From Triticum aestivum (lineage: Eukaryota > Streptophyta > Magnoliopsida > Poales > Poaceae): a stretch of DNA of 64,000 nt. The DNA lies in NCBI RefSeq assembly GCF_018294505.1, contig NC_057809.1, forward strand, positions 503,314,506 through 503,378,505, in the 5' to 3' direction. Both the position numbers and the translations under genes were made by a program. This document shows positions 43,486-52,681 of this stretch, piece after piece (the first letter of the stretch is position 1; each line of letters opens with the position of its first letter). The notes beneath the pieces were generated by a model, which saw only the letters and a program-made list of their open reading frames with translations, had not been told where the DNA came from and ran no database searches.

Positions 43486-46260
43486 TCATTTTGACTGGTT
43501 GTATTCCTCTTCAATACCATCTAACAGGCTATCTAATTTACAGTCCTGCTGGGAATACTTTGCGGCCAACTCTACTTGGCCATATACTAAGCTTACAGGG
43601 ATCTCCTTCCCATCGGGTCCTATAGGACCAACCTCGGCCATGTGGTTGGGGTCAGCCTTTGAGTACTGCGTCTTCACCATGGCCCAGGCCTCCCTAGCGC
43701 CTTGACGGCAGGCCGATATCTTCCACAATCGGAAGCACCGCCGTGCTCCCTTTAGCTTCTCCGCAAGCTCTCCAAGACCATCGGGCATGGATATGGATGG
43801 CCACAGGGCCTGGGCGACGCTTTGCATCGCCTGCCGAACTCGATTGAGCAGTTGCGAGAGCTCGGGAAGAAGGTCACCCGTAGAACTGGGCATCTCCTCC
43901 ACAGGACGAACCGTTAGCACACCTACAGACATTGCTCTGTTAGTCGACTTCCCCGCCGAACTTTCTTTTAAAGGTTCGTTCAAGCACTTACTAAATATGC
44001 CGCGCGGAAGCCGCTAATTCTCCTTCACGGAGTCTGATAGCTGGGCACGAACATCTTTCAGCTCGACACCCAGCTTGGTGTTGGCATCCTGGAGATCGTT
44101 CTTCTCCCGCCTCACCTTTGTCAGCACCTTCTCACCAGCCTTTAGCTGGCGTAGGAGGTGTTGCCTTTCCGGATTCAATCCGGCGCCATCTGCAATCTCA
44201 TTTGTCAGATTCGCACCCATGCCGCGCTTCGCGAAATACTTATCTTTCAAAGCGTATATTACCAGAGGGGGTCTCCTTGGGCTCCCCTGCCATGGCCAGT
44301 GCGGCCTCAAGTTGGGCTTTGCACTCTTTCAGCTCCTTGGACAGTAGGGAATTCTTTTCTGTAAGAACCTGCAAAACAAATGATCCTTAAATCAGTTATT
44401 CTAACTGTTTCAAGTCTCGGGGGCTACTGGTCTATATATAATTACCAAAATTTTCTTACCCGCATGTATTTTACATATTGCTCCGTGGCTCTGGCTAGAC
44501 CATTTTGAGCGGCACGGAGGTACGCATCTCCCGAATTAAAGGCATCTAACGCCCCTTGGGAGAAACAAGCGTCACGAAGAATTGTCCGGCGGCGCCTGTG
44601 GTTCATGGCACTCTCCACCTCAGAGTTGGTGGCAGACAACCCGTCCGCATCCTCCATCGGAGGACCGTCTGGCACGCGCCTTGCGTTCGCCTCCGCCTCT
44701 GGACCAGGCTTTGGAGCCTAGCTGGTGGAGGCGCGATTGACAGCCCCTCCGGATATAGTCTGGCGAGGTTTCTTTGTCCTAAAGAAAGCACAAGTGTCAA
44801 ATGTGCCTCGAGGGTATAACACCTAGGATAGGGGGGCGCGCCATACCTTTGCGCCGATGCCTCGGTCCGGACTGCACTTCTTTTCTGCCCACAGGGCCCT
44901 GCGGTCCCCCGTTGGCTTGTCGCCGCTGGTTCGGCCTTCCGCCTCAAAAACCTCCCCTGCAAAGTTTGGTGGTAATCAGGAAACTGAAAACACGAGAGGG
45001 CGGACACCTATTCGGGGTACTGGGACTTCGATCTCAGTTACCTGGGAGGCCGGAATTAGCCCTGGGTAATCAGCCGTAATGGCCACCAAGGCGTTGTCCA
45101 TGCTCAATTGATGGAACACTCCATCAATTAGCTCCACAGATATGTCCGGATCCTCTTGAGAGGCCGGGTCGAGGGACCGTCCTGGGTCCTCAGGTTGTGG
45201 AGGAGGGCTGCTTATTTCCTTAACAGCCCGGCGCAGTTCTTGCGTTGAAGTCGTCAGACTGAATATTTGACAATGGGAATACGAAACGGATGAGCAAGTA
45301 AATGCGACCACTTACCCAGCTTGGGGGATTGTGCATAGAGAATCCACCCTGTGGGTTGACGCGGAGAAATTCCTCCTCTTCTCCCTTGTACAAAGTGGAC
45401 AAGATCTTTAGTAGAGCGGCAGCCGAATCCGGCCCCTTACGACCGTAGCGGGTGGCGTCGTCCTTCCTGTTGAAGCCCCACATGGGGTGGCTTCCATACT
45501 GAAGCAGCTACACCCCCCGCATGATGCATTCGGCCATAACCCCGATCATGGTTAGTCCGGAATGGGCCAACAATCTTATTCGGACCATCAGGTAAATGAT
45601 GTCCTTGTCACTTTCCCTATGAGGGCTTCGCGGACGCCAGCTTAGGTGCTTCTTTAAGGGAGCATCGTCGAATTCAGGGAGGCCGACCCGGACAGGATCC
45701 GGCAGCGGGACGTCTTCTATATAGAACCATTCCGAGGGCTAGTCTTCGGATGCCTTCTTTGGGGTTCCGGACAGATATCCGGTCCCGGCGATCCGCCATA
45801 CTTCGGCTCCGCCCACTTGATATATTGACCCCTCCTTAGAGCGGGGCACAAGGCAGAATAACCTTTTCCATAGCCCGAAATGAGCCTCGACACCCAAAAA
45901 CAGCTCGCAGAGGGCTACGTAGCCCGCGATATGCAATACGGAGGCTGGCGTGAGATTGTGTAGCTGGAGGCCGTAGAACTCCAGCAGCCCCCGGAGAAAT
46001 GGATGGATTGGAAACCCGAGCCCCCTTATTAAATAAGGGACAAGGCATACCCGCTCTCCTTTGGAGGGATTAGGGGCACTCTCCGCTTGCTTTCCGCCGT
46101 TATAGATGGCAAGACCGGCTCGAACTGGGACCATGTAGGCCGGGGGGAGAAATCCCTTGGTCTGGAGCTTCACCGGCTCACTATGCGGGACGGAGCATCT
46201 CTCCCAGTACCCGGGCTGAGGGCTGGAAGGGCGAGGGGAGGAGTTGTGATGACTGGCCAT
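43486..46260 (-). pseudogene. Gypsy E antisense gene (putative gypsy-type transposon protein), probably spliced
   Basis: The minus-strand ATG at 46260 (MASHHNSSPRPSS) opens a frame continuing to about 45316 with only two stops, TAG near 45739 and TAG near 45510. It encodes PAYMVPVRAGLAIYNGGK, GFPIHPFLRGLLEFYGLQLH, LTPASVLHIAGYVALCELFL and FGLWKRLFCLVPR, the conserved core of the antisense ORF in Tat/Retand-type elements. A GTAAGT donor at 45315-45310 ends exon 1. Exon 2 would be 45258-45042 (TTTGACA...ATTCAG acceptor, GTAACT donor) and exon 3 about 44957-44847. Downstream exons at 44310-44014 hold a coiled coil (RQHLLRQLKAGEKVLTKVRR), and 43983-43486 is the last recognisable part. A TATA-like ATTTAAG lies at 46352-46344. 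Function unknown; it may regulate or be regulated by sense transcription. Confidence 0.7.
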
Positions 46261-46574
46261 GGTGGAATGGACCTTCGTCGGATGCGCTCTGATGAACACT
46301 CACGAAGGGGGGAAGATGTGGTTTGGATCTAAATCCTCGTCCCCTTAAATAGGGCAGCTCATTTACGCGGCTAGGGGTGTGAATGTAAAAGCACTCAGCC
46401 TTTTCATATTCATTTGACACGTGGGAAGTGGCCATTATTGGGCATAGAAGCCAAGGAGCACAACATCTACAAGAAACCGGACTTTATTCAGCAGGTACAC
46501 GGAATTTGGGGGAGAACCCGCCTTGCAATGTCGAAGACAATCTGCGCGCCGGACTCATCGTCATTGAAGCCTGG

Positions 46575-46586
46575 TTCGGGGGCTAC
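46575..46586 (+). promoter_or_regulatory. Polypurine tract region of gypsy E
   Basis: TTCGGGGGCTAC directly before the 3' LTR. The G-rich core is the likely plus-strand primer. A similar CTCGGGGGCTACT at about 44416 lies inside the antisense gene. Confidence 0.6.
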
Positions 46587-47066
46587 TGAGGGAGTCCTGG
46601 ATTAGGGGGTGTTCGGATAGCCGAACTATACCTTCAGCCGAACTCCTGGACTATGAAGATACAAGATCGAAGACTTCGTCTCGTGTCCGGAAGGGACTTT
46701 CCTTGGCGTGGAAGGCAAGCTTGGCGATACGGATATTCAGATCTCCTACCATTGTAACCGACTTTGTGTAACCCTAACCCTCTCCGTGTCTATATAAACC
46801 GGAGGGTTTTAGTCCGTAGGACAACATAGACAACAACAATCATACCATAGGCTAGCTTTTAGGGTTTAGCCTCTCCGATCTCGTGGTAGATCTACTCTTG
46901 TACTACCCATATCATCAATATTAATCAAGCAGGACGTAGGGTTTTACCTCCATCGAGAGGGCCCGAACCTGGGTAAAACTTCGTGTCCCTTGCCTCCTGT
47001 TACCAACCGGCCTAGACGCACAGTTCGGGACCCCCTACCCGAGATCCGCCGGTTTTGACACCGACA
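46587..47066 (+). repeat. Gypsy E 3' LTR
   Basis: 480 bases, nearly identical to 37838-38318 with scattered substitutions (for example CCAAACTATA against CCGAACTATA). Includes GTCTATATAAACCGG. Confidence 0.92.
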
Positions 47067-47071
47067 CCAAT

Positions 47072-47146
47072 ATTATTGAAACCGTAACCCCGGAGGAATA
47101 CATAAGGGACACTTTCCGGAGCGTTTCAGACTCTGAAAAGGAATAG
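47072..47146 (+). pseudogene. Gypsy C pol, last codons after gypsy E
   Basis: Resumes the frame of 34301-37837 exactly after the duplicated target site: 24 codons (IETVTPEEYIRDTFRSVSDS within) and TAG at 47144-47146. This in-frame continuity confirms the insertion point. Confidence 0.85.
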
Positions 47147-47474
47147 GTATGTGGTATGGTAAGTAAACCGACTCCAAAACAATTTTTAAGGTAATATTTC
47201 TATGTTTTGGAATATTTAGAAAAATAGGAAAATAAGTAGCAGTCCGGGAAGGACACGAGGGCCTCACGAGGGTGGTGGGCGCGCCCTACCCCCCTGGGCG
47301 TGCCCCCTTACCTCGTGAGCACCTCGTGTGCCTTCCGGACTCCGTTTTCTTGCACAATACGTATTTTGCTCGGTAAAAATTCATTATATATTCTCCCGAA
47401 GGTTTTGACTCCCGTGTCATGCAAATTTCCTCTGTTTTTGTTTTCGAGTTGTTGCTGTTGTAGATTAGAACAAG
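47147..47474 (+). other. Gypsy C spacer between pol and ORF2
   Basis: Non-coding. Contains GGGCGCGCCCTACCCCCC-type sequence (about 47278-47300) that resembles a part of the gypsy C LTR (31550-31575), perhaps a captured or shared segment. Confidence 0.4.
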
Positions 47475-47926
47475 ATGTCTTCTCAAGAGTCAATTGGGGA
47501 GAGCTGGGTATCTAATCCGGCACCAGAACCAAGGGCAAATAGCGACGCTGACCACTTTGGGCCAGCAACGGAGGAAGAGATGGAGGCTGACTTGATGAGA
47601 GTAGATGCCATGGAGGATCAAGAAGTCACCTCTCACTTCCGAGCTGGATTCACGATGGGGGAACTACAGAGCTCAGCCATTCCAAACTCGGTTATCCCTT
47701 CCAATGTTAGATTTTTTTTTCTTATGAAAATATGAAGAGGAGTGTCACTTGTTCTCCCATAGCTATGCAACACCCTTGGGTGCAAGGAGCTTTAGCTGTC
47801 ATAGGAAAGCTTTGTAAGGAAATAATGGGCCTCAAGCAGCAAGTCAGTAAGCTCGAGGAGGAGAACCGCATCCTGAGGGGAATAATCGCCAAGAATATTA
47901 CACCAACAACAAAGAAGGAGAAATAA
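47475..47926 (+). pseudogene. Gypsy C ORF2: small post-pol protein, frameshifted
   Basis: ATG at 47475 starts an acidic protein (MSSQESIGESWVSNPAPEP, then many Glu, Asp and Met). The frame breaks in a T-run at 47710-47719 and resumes from 47732 with SPIAMQHPWVQGALAVIG. The end is a leucine-zipper-like coiled coil (LKQQVSKLEEENRIL) with a basic tail (TTKKEK), stop at 47926. Total about 150 residues. Its position after pol matches the third ORF of Athila-type elements, but no signal peptide or membrane segment is seen. Function unknown. Confidence 0.6.
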
Positions 47927-47961
47927 TCACATGGGTATGGGCACTCCCCTTGGCAACTGCC

Positions 47962-47975
47962 AAGCTTGGGGGAGG
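47962..47975 (+). promoter_or_regulatory. Internal polypurine tract of gypsy C
   Basis: AAGCTTGGGGGAGG, the same core as the terminal tract at 52062-52075. It follows ORF2 by about 35 bases. Confidence 0.55.
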
Positions 47976-49000
47976 TGCCCCGGTATCGTATCACAATCAC
48001 AACTCCTATCTTTACCCTTTTTTCTTAGTTCGGTCCTATTAGTAGTATCTTGATCTAGTAGAATAAAGTTTATGGCAGGATCTAGTTTTGAGTTTTGCTT
48101 TATGATCTCTCTTTGTAATCGAGTCTGTGAGCTATATATAATAAAGATTAGTGTTGAGTCAAAGGCTTGATTATTTTGCCATGATCTTGGGTGAATAAAA
48201 GGAAAGAGAAAAAGAATAAAAAGAAACAAAGAGTTCATATTGATCTTATTGAGAGTAATGACTTCACATAGAAAGAGTATGATGATTAAAAGTTGTTGGG
48301 AGTTGGCAGACATAGCTTTGGCCATTGTTGCAATTAATAGGAAGTAATAAGAAAAGAGAGGTTTTCACATATAGATATATTATCATTGACATCTTTTATG
48401 ATTGGGAGCACTCATTAAAATATGACATGCTAAAGAGTTGATGTTGGATAAGGAAGACAATGTAATGAGTTATGTCTTTCTTATATCTGAGATAAAGTAT
48501 GTTGTCATGGATCCTCTAACTTGTTGAGCTTGCCTTTCCCCCTCATGCTAGCCAAATTCTCAGCACTAAGTAGAAATACTACTTGAGCTTCCAAAATCCC
48601 TAAACCAGTTTTGCCATGAGAGTCCACCATATCTACCTATGGATTGAGTAAGATCCTTCAAGTAAGTTGTCATCGGTGCAAAGCAATAAAAATTGCTCTA
48701 AACATGTATGATTGATTGGTGCGGGAGAAATAAGCTTTATATGATCTTGTGATGTGGAAGTAATAAAAGCGACGGACTGCATAATAAAGGTTCATATCAC
48801 AAGGGGCAATATAAAGTGACGTTCTTTCGCATTGAGATTTTATGCATCCAACCATAAAAGCGCATGGCAACCTCTGCTTCGCTCTGCGAAGGGCCTATCC
48901 TTTATTATTATCTTCTACCTTATGCAAGAGTCATGGTGATCTTCACCTTTTCTTTTTCATTTTATCCTTTAGCAAGCTCAGCATGTTGGAAAGAACATGA
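47976..49000 (+). other. Gypsy C 3' non-coding tail, first part
   Basis: About 1 kb AT-rich sequence with no ORF of note, ending in a (TA)n run where element G is inserted. Confidence 0.6.
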
Positions 49001-49022
49001 TATATATATATATATATATATA
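49001..49022. repeat. (TA)11 microsatellite, left of element G
   Basis: Eleven TA units immediately before the GGAAAATAGG end of element G. Confidence 0.95.
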
Positions 49023-49239
49023 GGAAAATAGGTTAGTACTCCTGGGAGTACATACTCCTACACAGGTCTCTTGTTGTTTCGTTCGCCCATTCCATCGCTC
49101 ACCCCGCATTCCTTTATTTTGCCTGTTAATTAACTAAAATAATAATACGTGAAAAAAATCTAACTAAACAAGGTCATTGCACCGATTTTCCTGGAGGTTT
49201 ATTGTTTAGCTGGCGACCTTATCCAGTTGAACGCATATC

Positions 49240-49580
49240 GATCTCTTCTCCCGTGTCATTATCGGCGGCGGCGACGGCGACGATGGCGGCTTGCATCGTG
49301 GTTGGGGGCGTGATATTGGCTGCAAAAGAAGAGCTCGCTCGACGGCGTCCTCCACTGCAGTACGTGGTTCCTCTTCTCACCGGCCAACGGCCTCAACATC
49401 AATGACCAGGTTCGTTTCTGCCGCGCGAAGACCATACTCGAAATCAAATCTACGGTTCGCTCACATCTCCTCTTCTTCAAGCATCCAGGTCGTCGGCTTC
49501 ACCTGCAGCGCAGCTACTTGAAGAGCGCCATGCAAGAGAACAACAACGCCCAGTTTTTCCCACTCGACGTAGGAGTCTAA
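49240..49580 (+). other. Possible captured gene fragment in element G
   Basis: GC-rich segment in an otherwise AT-rich element. One frame reads STWFLFSPANGLNINDQVRF and SHLLFFKHPGRRLHLQRSYL before a stop near 49578. It is coding-like in composition, but I recognise no family. Confidence 0.3.
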
Positions 49581-50539
49581 TCCGAGTTCTTCCAACCTAT
49601 AAGCAGCTGGTTTGGAAGCCCACTAATCAAGTAATACTAGGTACCTTTTCGATTTGTCTCATTACCATCTAGTACATACATAAATTCCTCATGGCAGAAA
49701 TTTAATCCCGTTGAGCGCCATTGATTCTGGCGGCTCTCCTTCTGACTTCTTTCGGGTAAACAGGGCAGAAACCACCACGGATCCGATGCGACATGTTTGC
49801 GTGTGCAATATTTTCTGCATTTTTCCTTCTTGATAATGCTGTGGTCATTGATACCAAATATTTGGTATATTCATCGCGCGTTAGTGAGAATATGAGCCAA
49901 ATCCATCATGCCCTGAGTGTAGTTCTAGTAAACTAGATGAGTATATTCATCAATGAAATCAGGATATACATCCACCTTCGTTTAATTGCCGTGGCCACTG
50001 TCCAATTGATTGGAGAACCAGAGGAGACTCACCTTCTCTCACCCCAGCTACCTAATTAAACTCTTATTCTTCAAGATCTACACAAATTTTCATATATCAG
50101 GTCAGCTACTGTCCTTCCTCGTGTAAACAAACTTTGAAGCTCTTTTTACTCTGTTTCTTTGTGGATGCTTGGTACACGTAGTTCAGTTTTTTCGTATATA
50201 TAGCCAGGGACTTTGATATATTGTACAGTTATAAAAATTATTTTTCAAGCAAATCTAACTTATGTTGCTAATTGTTTCCATTGAATATCCATGGATGCAA
50301 TGCATGTAGGTTTGTGTGACTGAGGAGCAACTCCATGCGATGTACAGAAGCATATCTGCAGTTTCCCGGAAGACATAATCCTTCTTTTCTCCATTTTTTT
50401 GTAGCATTTAAAACTTTTTGAAGATGTAAAAATAGTTGCATAGTCCAGTTTTCTTGATCAGTATAAATGTTTCTGCTATATGCAAATTTCTATACAACGA
50501 GTGCATCTTTTAAGCATGTTCTGCTAGGTAGACCAATAC

Positions 50540-51130
50540 TTCTATCTGAAGTAGTATACACTTCTTTGGCAATATTAATATGTATTTCTTTGGTTACAAG
50601 CACTGTATAGTTCTTCGAATGATAAGCAATAGTATGTGAAAAGGTTGCATATGCTTTTTCAATGATACTAACTATATACTTAAAAAAAAAGAGGTCATGC
50701 TGAAGTATATACTGTTTTTAATCCCATGAAGTATATACTTCAAATCCAGTGAAGCTGTTTTAATCCCATGAAGTATATAATGCTTTATATCCAGTGAAGT
50801 ATACTGCTTTAAGTTCAGTGAAGTATATAGTTGTTTTTTAAACAAGTAGTATATACTTCTTATGTATCATCCACTGAAGTATATACCACCTTAAATAAGG
50901 ACTATATAACACATACTTCATTTAATTGTATCATATAACTGAAAAAGCTGCAGTATATATAACGTAAAACAGTATATGCTCCTTACAAAATTAGTATATA
51001 TAGTCCTTACAAAAATAAGTACATACCTCCTTCTAATAAAAAAAGTTAGCATATACTTGAAAAAAACAGTATTTACCTGTTCCAAGGAAAATGGAGTGTA
51101 CACCTTTTGAGATTATTGAGGTACATACTC
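50540..51130. repeat. AAGTATATAC-rich degenerate repeat field
   Basis: More than ten copies of (G/T)AAGTATATAC(T/A) or its complement, several in a larger unit with CCAGTGAAGTATA or CCATGAAGTATATA (about 50690-50890). Found in both orientations. Confidence 0.7.
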
Positions 51131-51510
51131 CTTCAGAAGTGAAACTACAGTACTGAATATACTACAGTACATAGATGGACACAAACAAACCCATGCAATT
51201 TCCAAGTTGCTACATATAGGACCAATTCAATCGGCACCAAGGATCTCTAATTCTCCTTCCAAACGCAAGCACTCTATTTAAAACGTGATATACTCCTAAG
51301 GAAAGGTGATATACTTCCTTCCGAAATAACAACTCTTAAACAGATTCCTATTTTCTAGCGGGTCAAGATTGCCGTTCCTCCCTTCCAGGTCACCACATGG
51401 ACCCACCTTATATACCGATTATTTTTCTGCCATTTTTACGTTGGTTCTCAGCTGTTTATCTTATCCATCAGGGGTGGGAGTACATACTCGTGGGAGTATA
51501 AGAAAGGAGT

Positions 51511-51512
<2 letters not shown>

Positions 51513-51590
<78 letters not shown>
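51513..51590. repeat. (TA)39 microsatellite, right of element G
   Basis: 78 bases of uninterrupted TA. Confidence 0.97.
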
Positions 51591-51593
<3 letters not shown>

Positions 51594-52061
51594 GCATGTA
51601 GGGGAGCATGAACCATTATTGTTGACATTACCCTTGAGGTAAAAGGTTGTGGGGCAAAACTATAAGTCCCTATCTTTCTCTGTGTCTGATTAAAACTCCG
51701 TAACCACAAGTATTGCGTGAGTGTTAGCAATTATGGAGGACTAAATGATAGTTGAGTATGTGGACTTGCTTTTTAGCTCTGACATAGACTATTTCCGATG
51801 TTATGATAAATTGCAATTGCTTCAATGACTGAGATTATAGTTTGTCGGAGCCCAATAAGGTTTATGATTTATACTTTTGCATTGTGAATAGATCATCACT
51901 TGAACATAAGTAATCATATGACAAAATCTATATATGTTGCTGTTATGAGAATAATCATGATGCCTTCATGTCCGTATTTTATTTTTATCGACGCCTCTAC
52001 CTCTAAACATGAGGACATATTTATTGTTATCGGCTTTTCTCTTGAGGACAAGCGAGGTCTA
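51591..52061 (+). other. Gypsy C 3' non-coding tail, second part
   Basis: AT-rich and non-coding, leading to the polypurine tract. The ORF at 51900-52298 extends into the LTR and is a chance frame. Confidence 0.6.
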
Positions 52062-52075
52062 AGCTTGGGGGAGTT
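52062..52075 (+). promoter_or_regulatory. Terminal polypurine tract of gypsy C
   Basis: AAGCTTGGGGGAGT immediately before the 3' LTR TGATACG at 52076. Confidence 0.85.
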
Positions 52076-52681
52076 GATACGTCCATTTTGCATCATGCTT
52101 TTATATCAATATTTATTGCATTATGGGCTGTTATTTCACTTTATGTCACAATACTTATGGCTATTCTCTCTTATTTTACAAGGTTTACATAAGGAGGGAG
52201 AATGCCGGCAGCTGGAATTCTGGGCTGGAAAAGGAGCAAATATTAGAGACCTATTCTGCGCAACTCCAAAAGTCTTGAAACTCCACGGAACATCTTAAAA
52301 TAAATAAAGAAAAATCCTCGCCAAAGATGAAGGCCAGGGGCCCCACACCCTGCTCATGAGGGTGGGGGCACCCCCCCCCTAGGGCGCGCCCCCTACCTCG
52401 TGGGCCCCCTAGTGCTTTCCGGTGTCCATCTTCTCCTATATAAAGTCTTTCGATGAGAAAAAAATAAGCAGGAACTTTTTGGGACGAGACTCCGCCGCCA
52501 CGAGGCGGAACCTTGGCGGAACCAATCTAGAGCTCCGGCAGAGCTGTTCTGCCGGGGATACTTCCCTCCAGGAGGGGGAAATCATCACCATCATCATCAC
52601 CAACGCTCCTCTCGTCGGGAGAGGGCAATCTCCATCAACATCTTCACCAGCACCATCTCATCTCCAAACCCTATTTCATCT
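52076..52681 (+). repeat. Gypsy C 3' LTR, cut by gypsy H
   Basis: Matches 17627-17915 and then 31541 to about 31865 of the 5' LTR. It retains TATA box CTATATAAAG at 52436-52445. It stops at CATCT (52677-52681), the candidate target duplication for H. Confidence 0.92.

Larger units (their letters stand above)
37838..47066 (+). mobile_element. Gypsy E: Tat-lineage LTR retrotransposon with antisense gene
   Basis: LTRs at 37838-38318 and 46587-47066. It is flanked by CTAAT (37833-37837) and CCAAT (47067-47071), a 5-base duplication with one change, and the host frame of gypsy C resumes exactly after it. It has gag-pol on the plus strand with an extra RNase H, then a minus-strand gene between pol and the 3' LTR, as in plant Tat/Retand elements. 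The LTR start TGAGGGAGTCCTGGATTAGG is one I recall from the Triticeae family Fatima (uncertain). Defective by deletion and stops. Confidence 0.9.
49023..51512. mobile_element. Element G: transposon inserted in a (TA)n tract
   Basis: 2,490 bases between two TA runs. Ends show imperfect inverted similarity: GGAAAATAGG...TACTCC, GGAGTA, ATACTCCTAC on the left against the complement of the right end (GGACTCCTTTCTTATACTCC, GAGTATGTACTCCCAC). It lies in non-coding DNA of gypsy C, which continues sensibly on both sides. No transposase is recognised. The interior contains a GC-rich gene-like piece (49240-49580) and an AGTATATAC repeat field (50540-51130). The TA-repeat target recalls Micron-type MITEs, but the superfamily is unassigned. 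Confidence 0.6.
17627..52681 (+). mobile_element. Gypsy C: Athila-like LTR retrotransposon hosting other insertions
   Basis: The 5' LTR is split (17627-17915 and 31541-32772). The interior runs 32773-52075 and the 3' LTR starts at 52076, itself cut at 52681. Both LTRs begin TGATACGTCCATTTTGC and match closely. Domain order is gag, protease, RT, RNase H, integrase, a short second ORF, then a long non-coding tail ending in a polypurine tract, as in Athila-lineage elements of Triticeae (Sabrina/WHAM kind, from memory). It carries copia D, a foldback MITE, gypsy E, element G and gypsy H. Removing D, E and G leaves about 9.7 kb, a normal size for the group. The left flank ACCCC (17622-17626) would be its target duplication. 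Confidence 0.85.

Noticed and set aside
51369..51730. ORFs with long Tyr-Ile runs
   Set aside because: Translation of the (TA)39 microsatellite.
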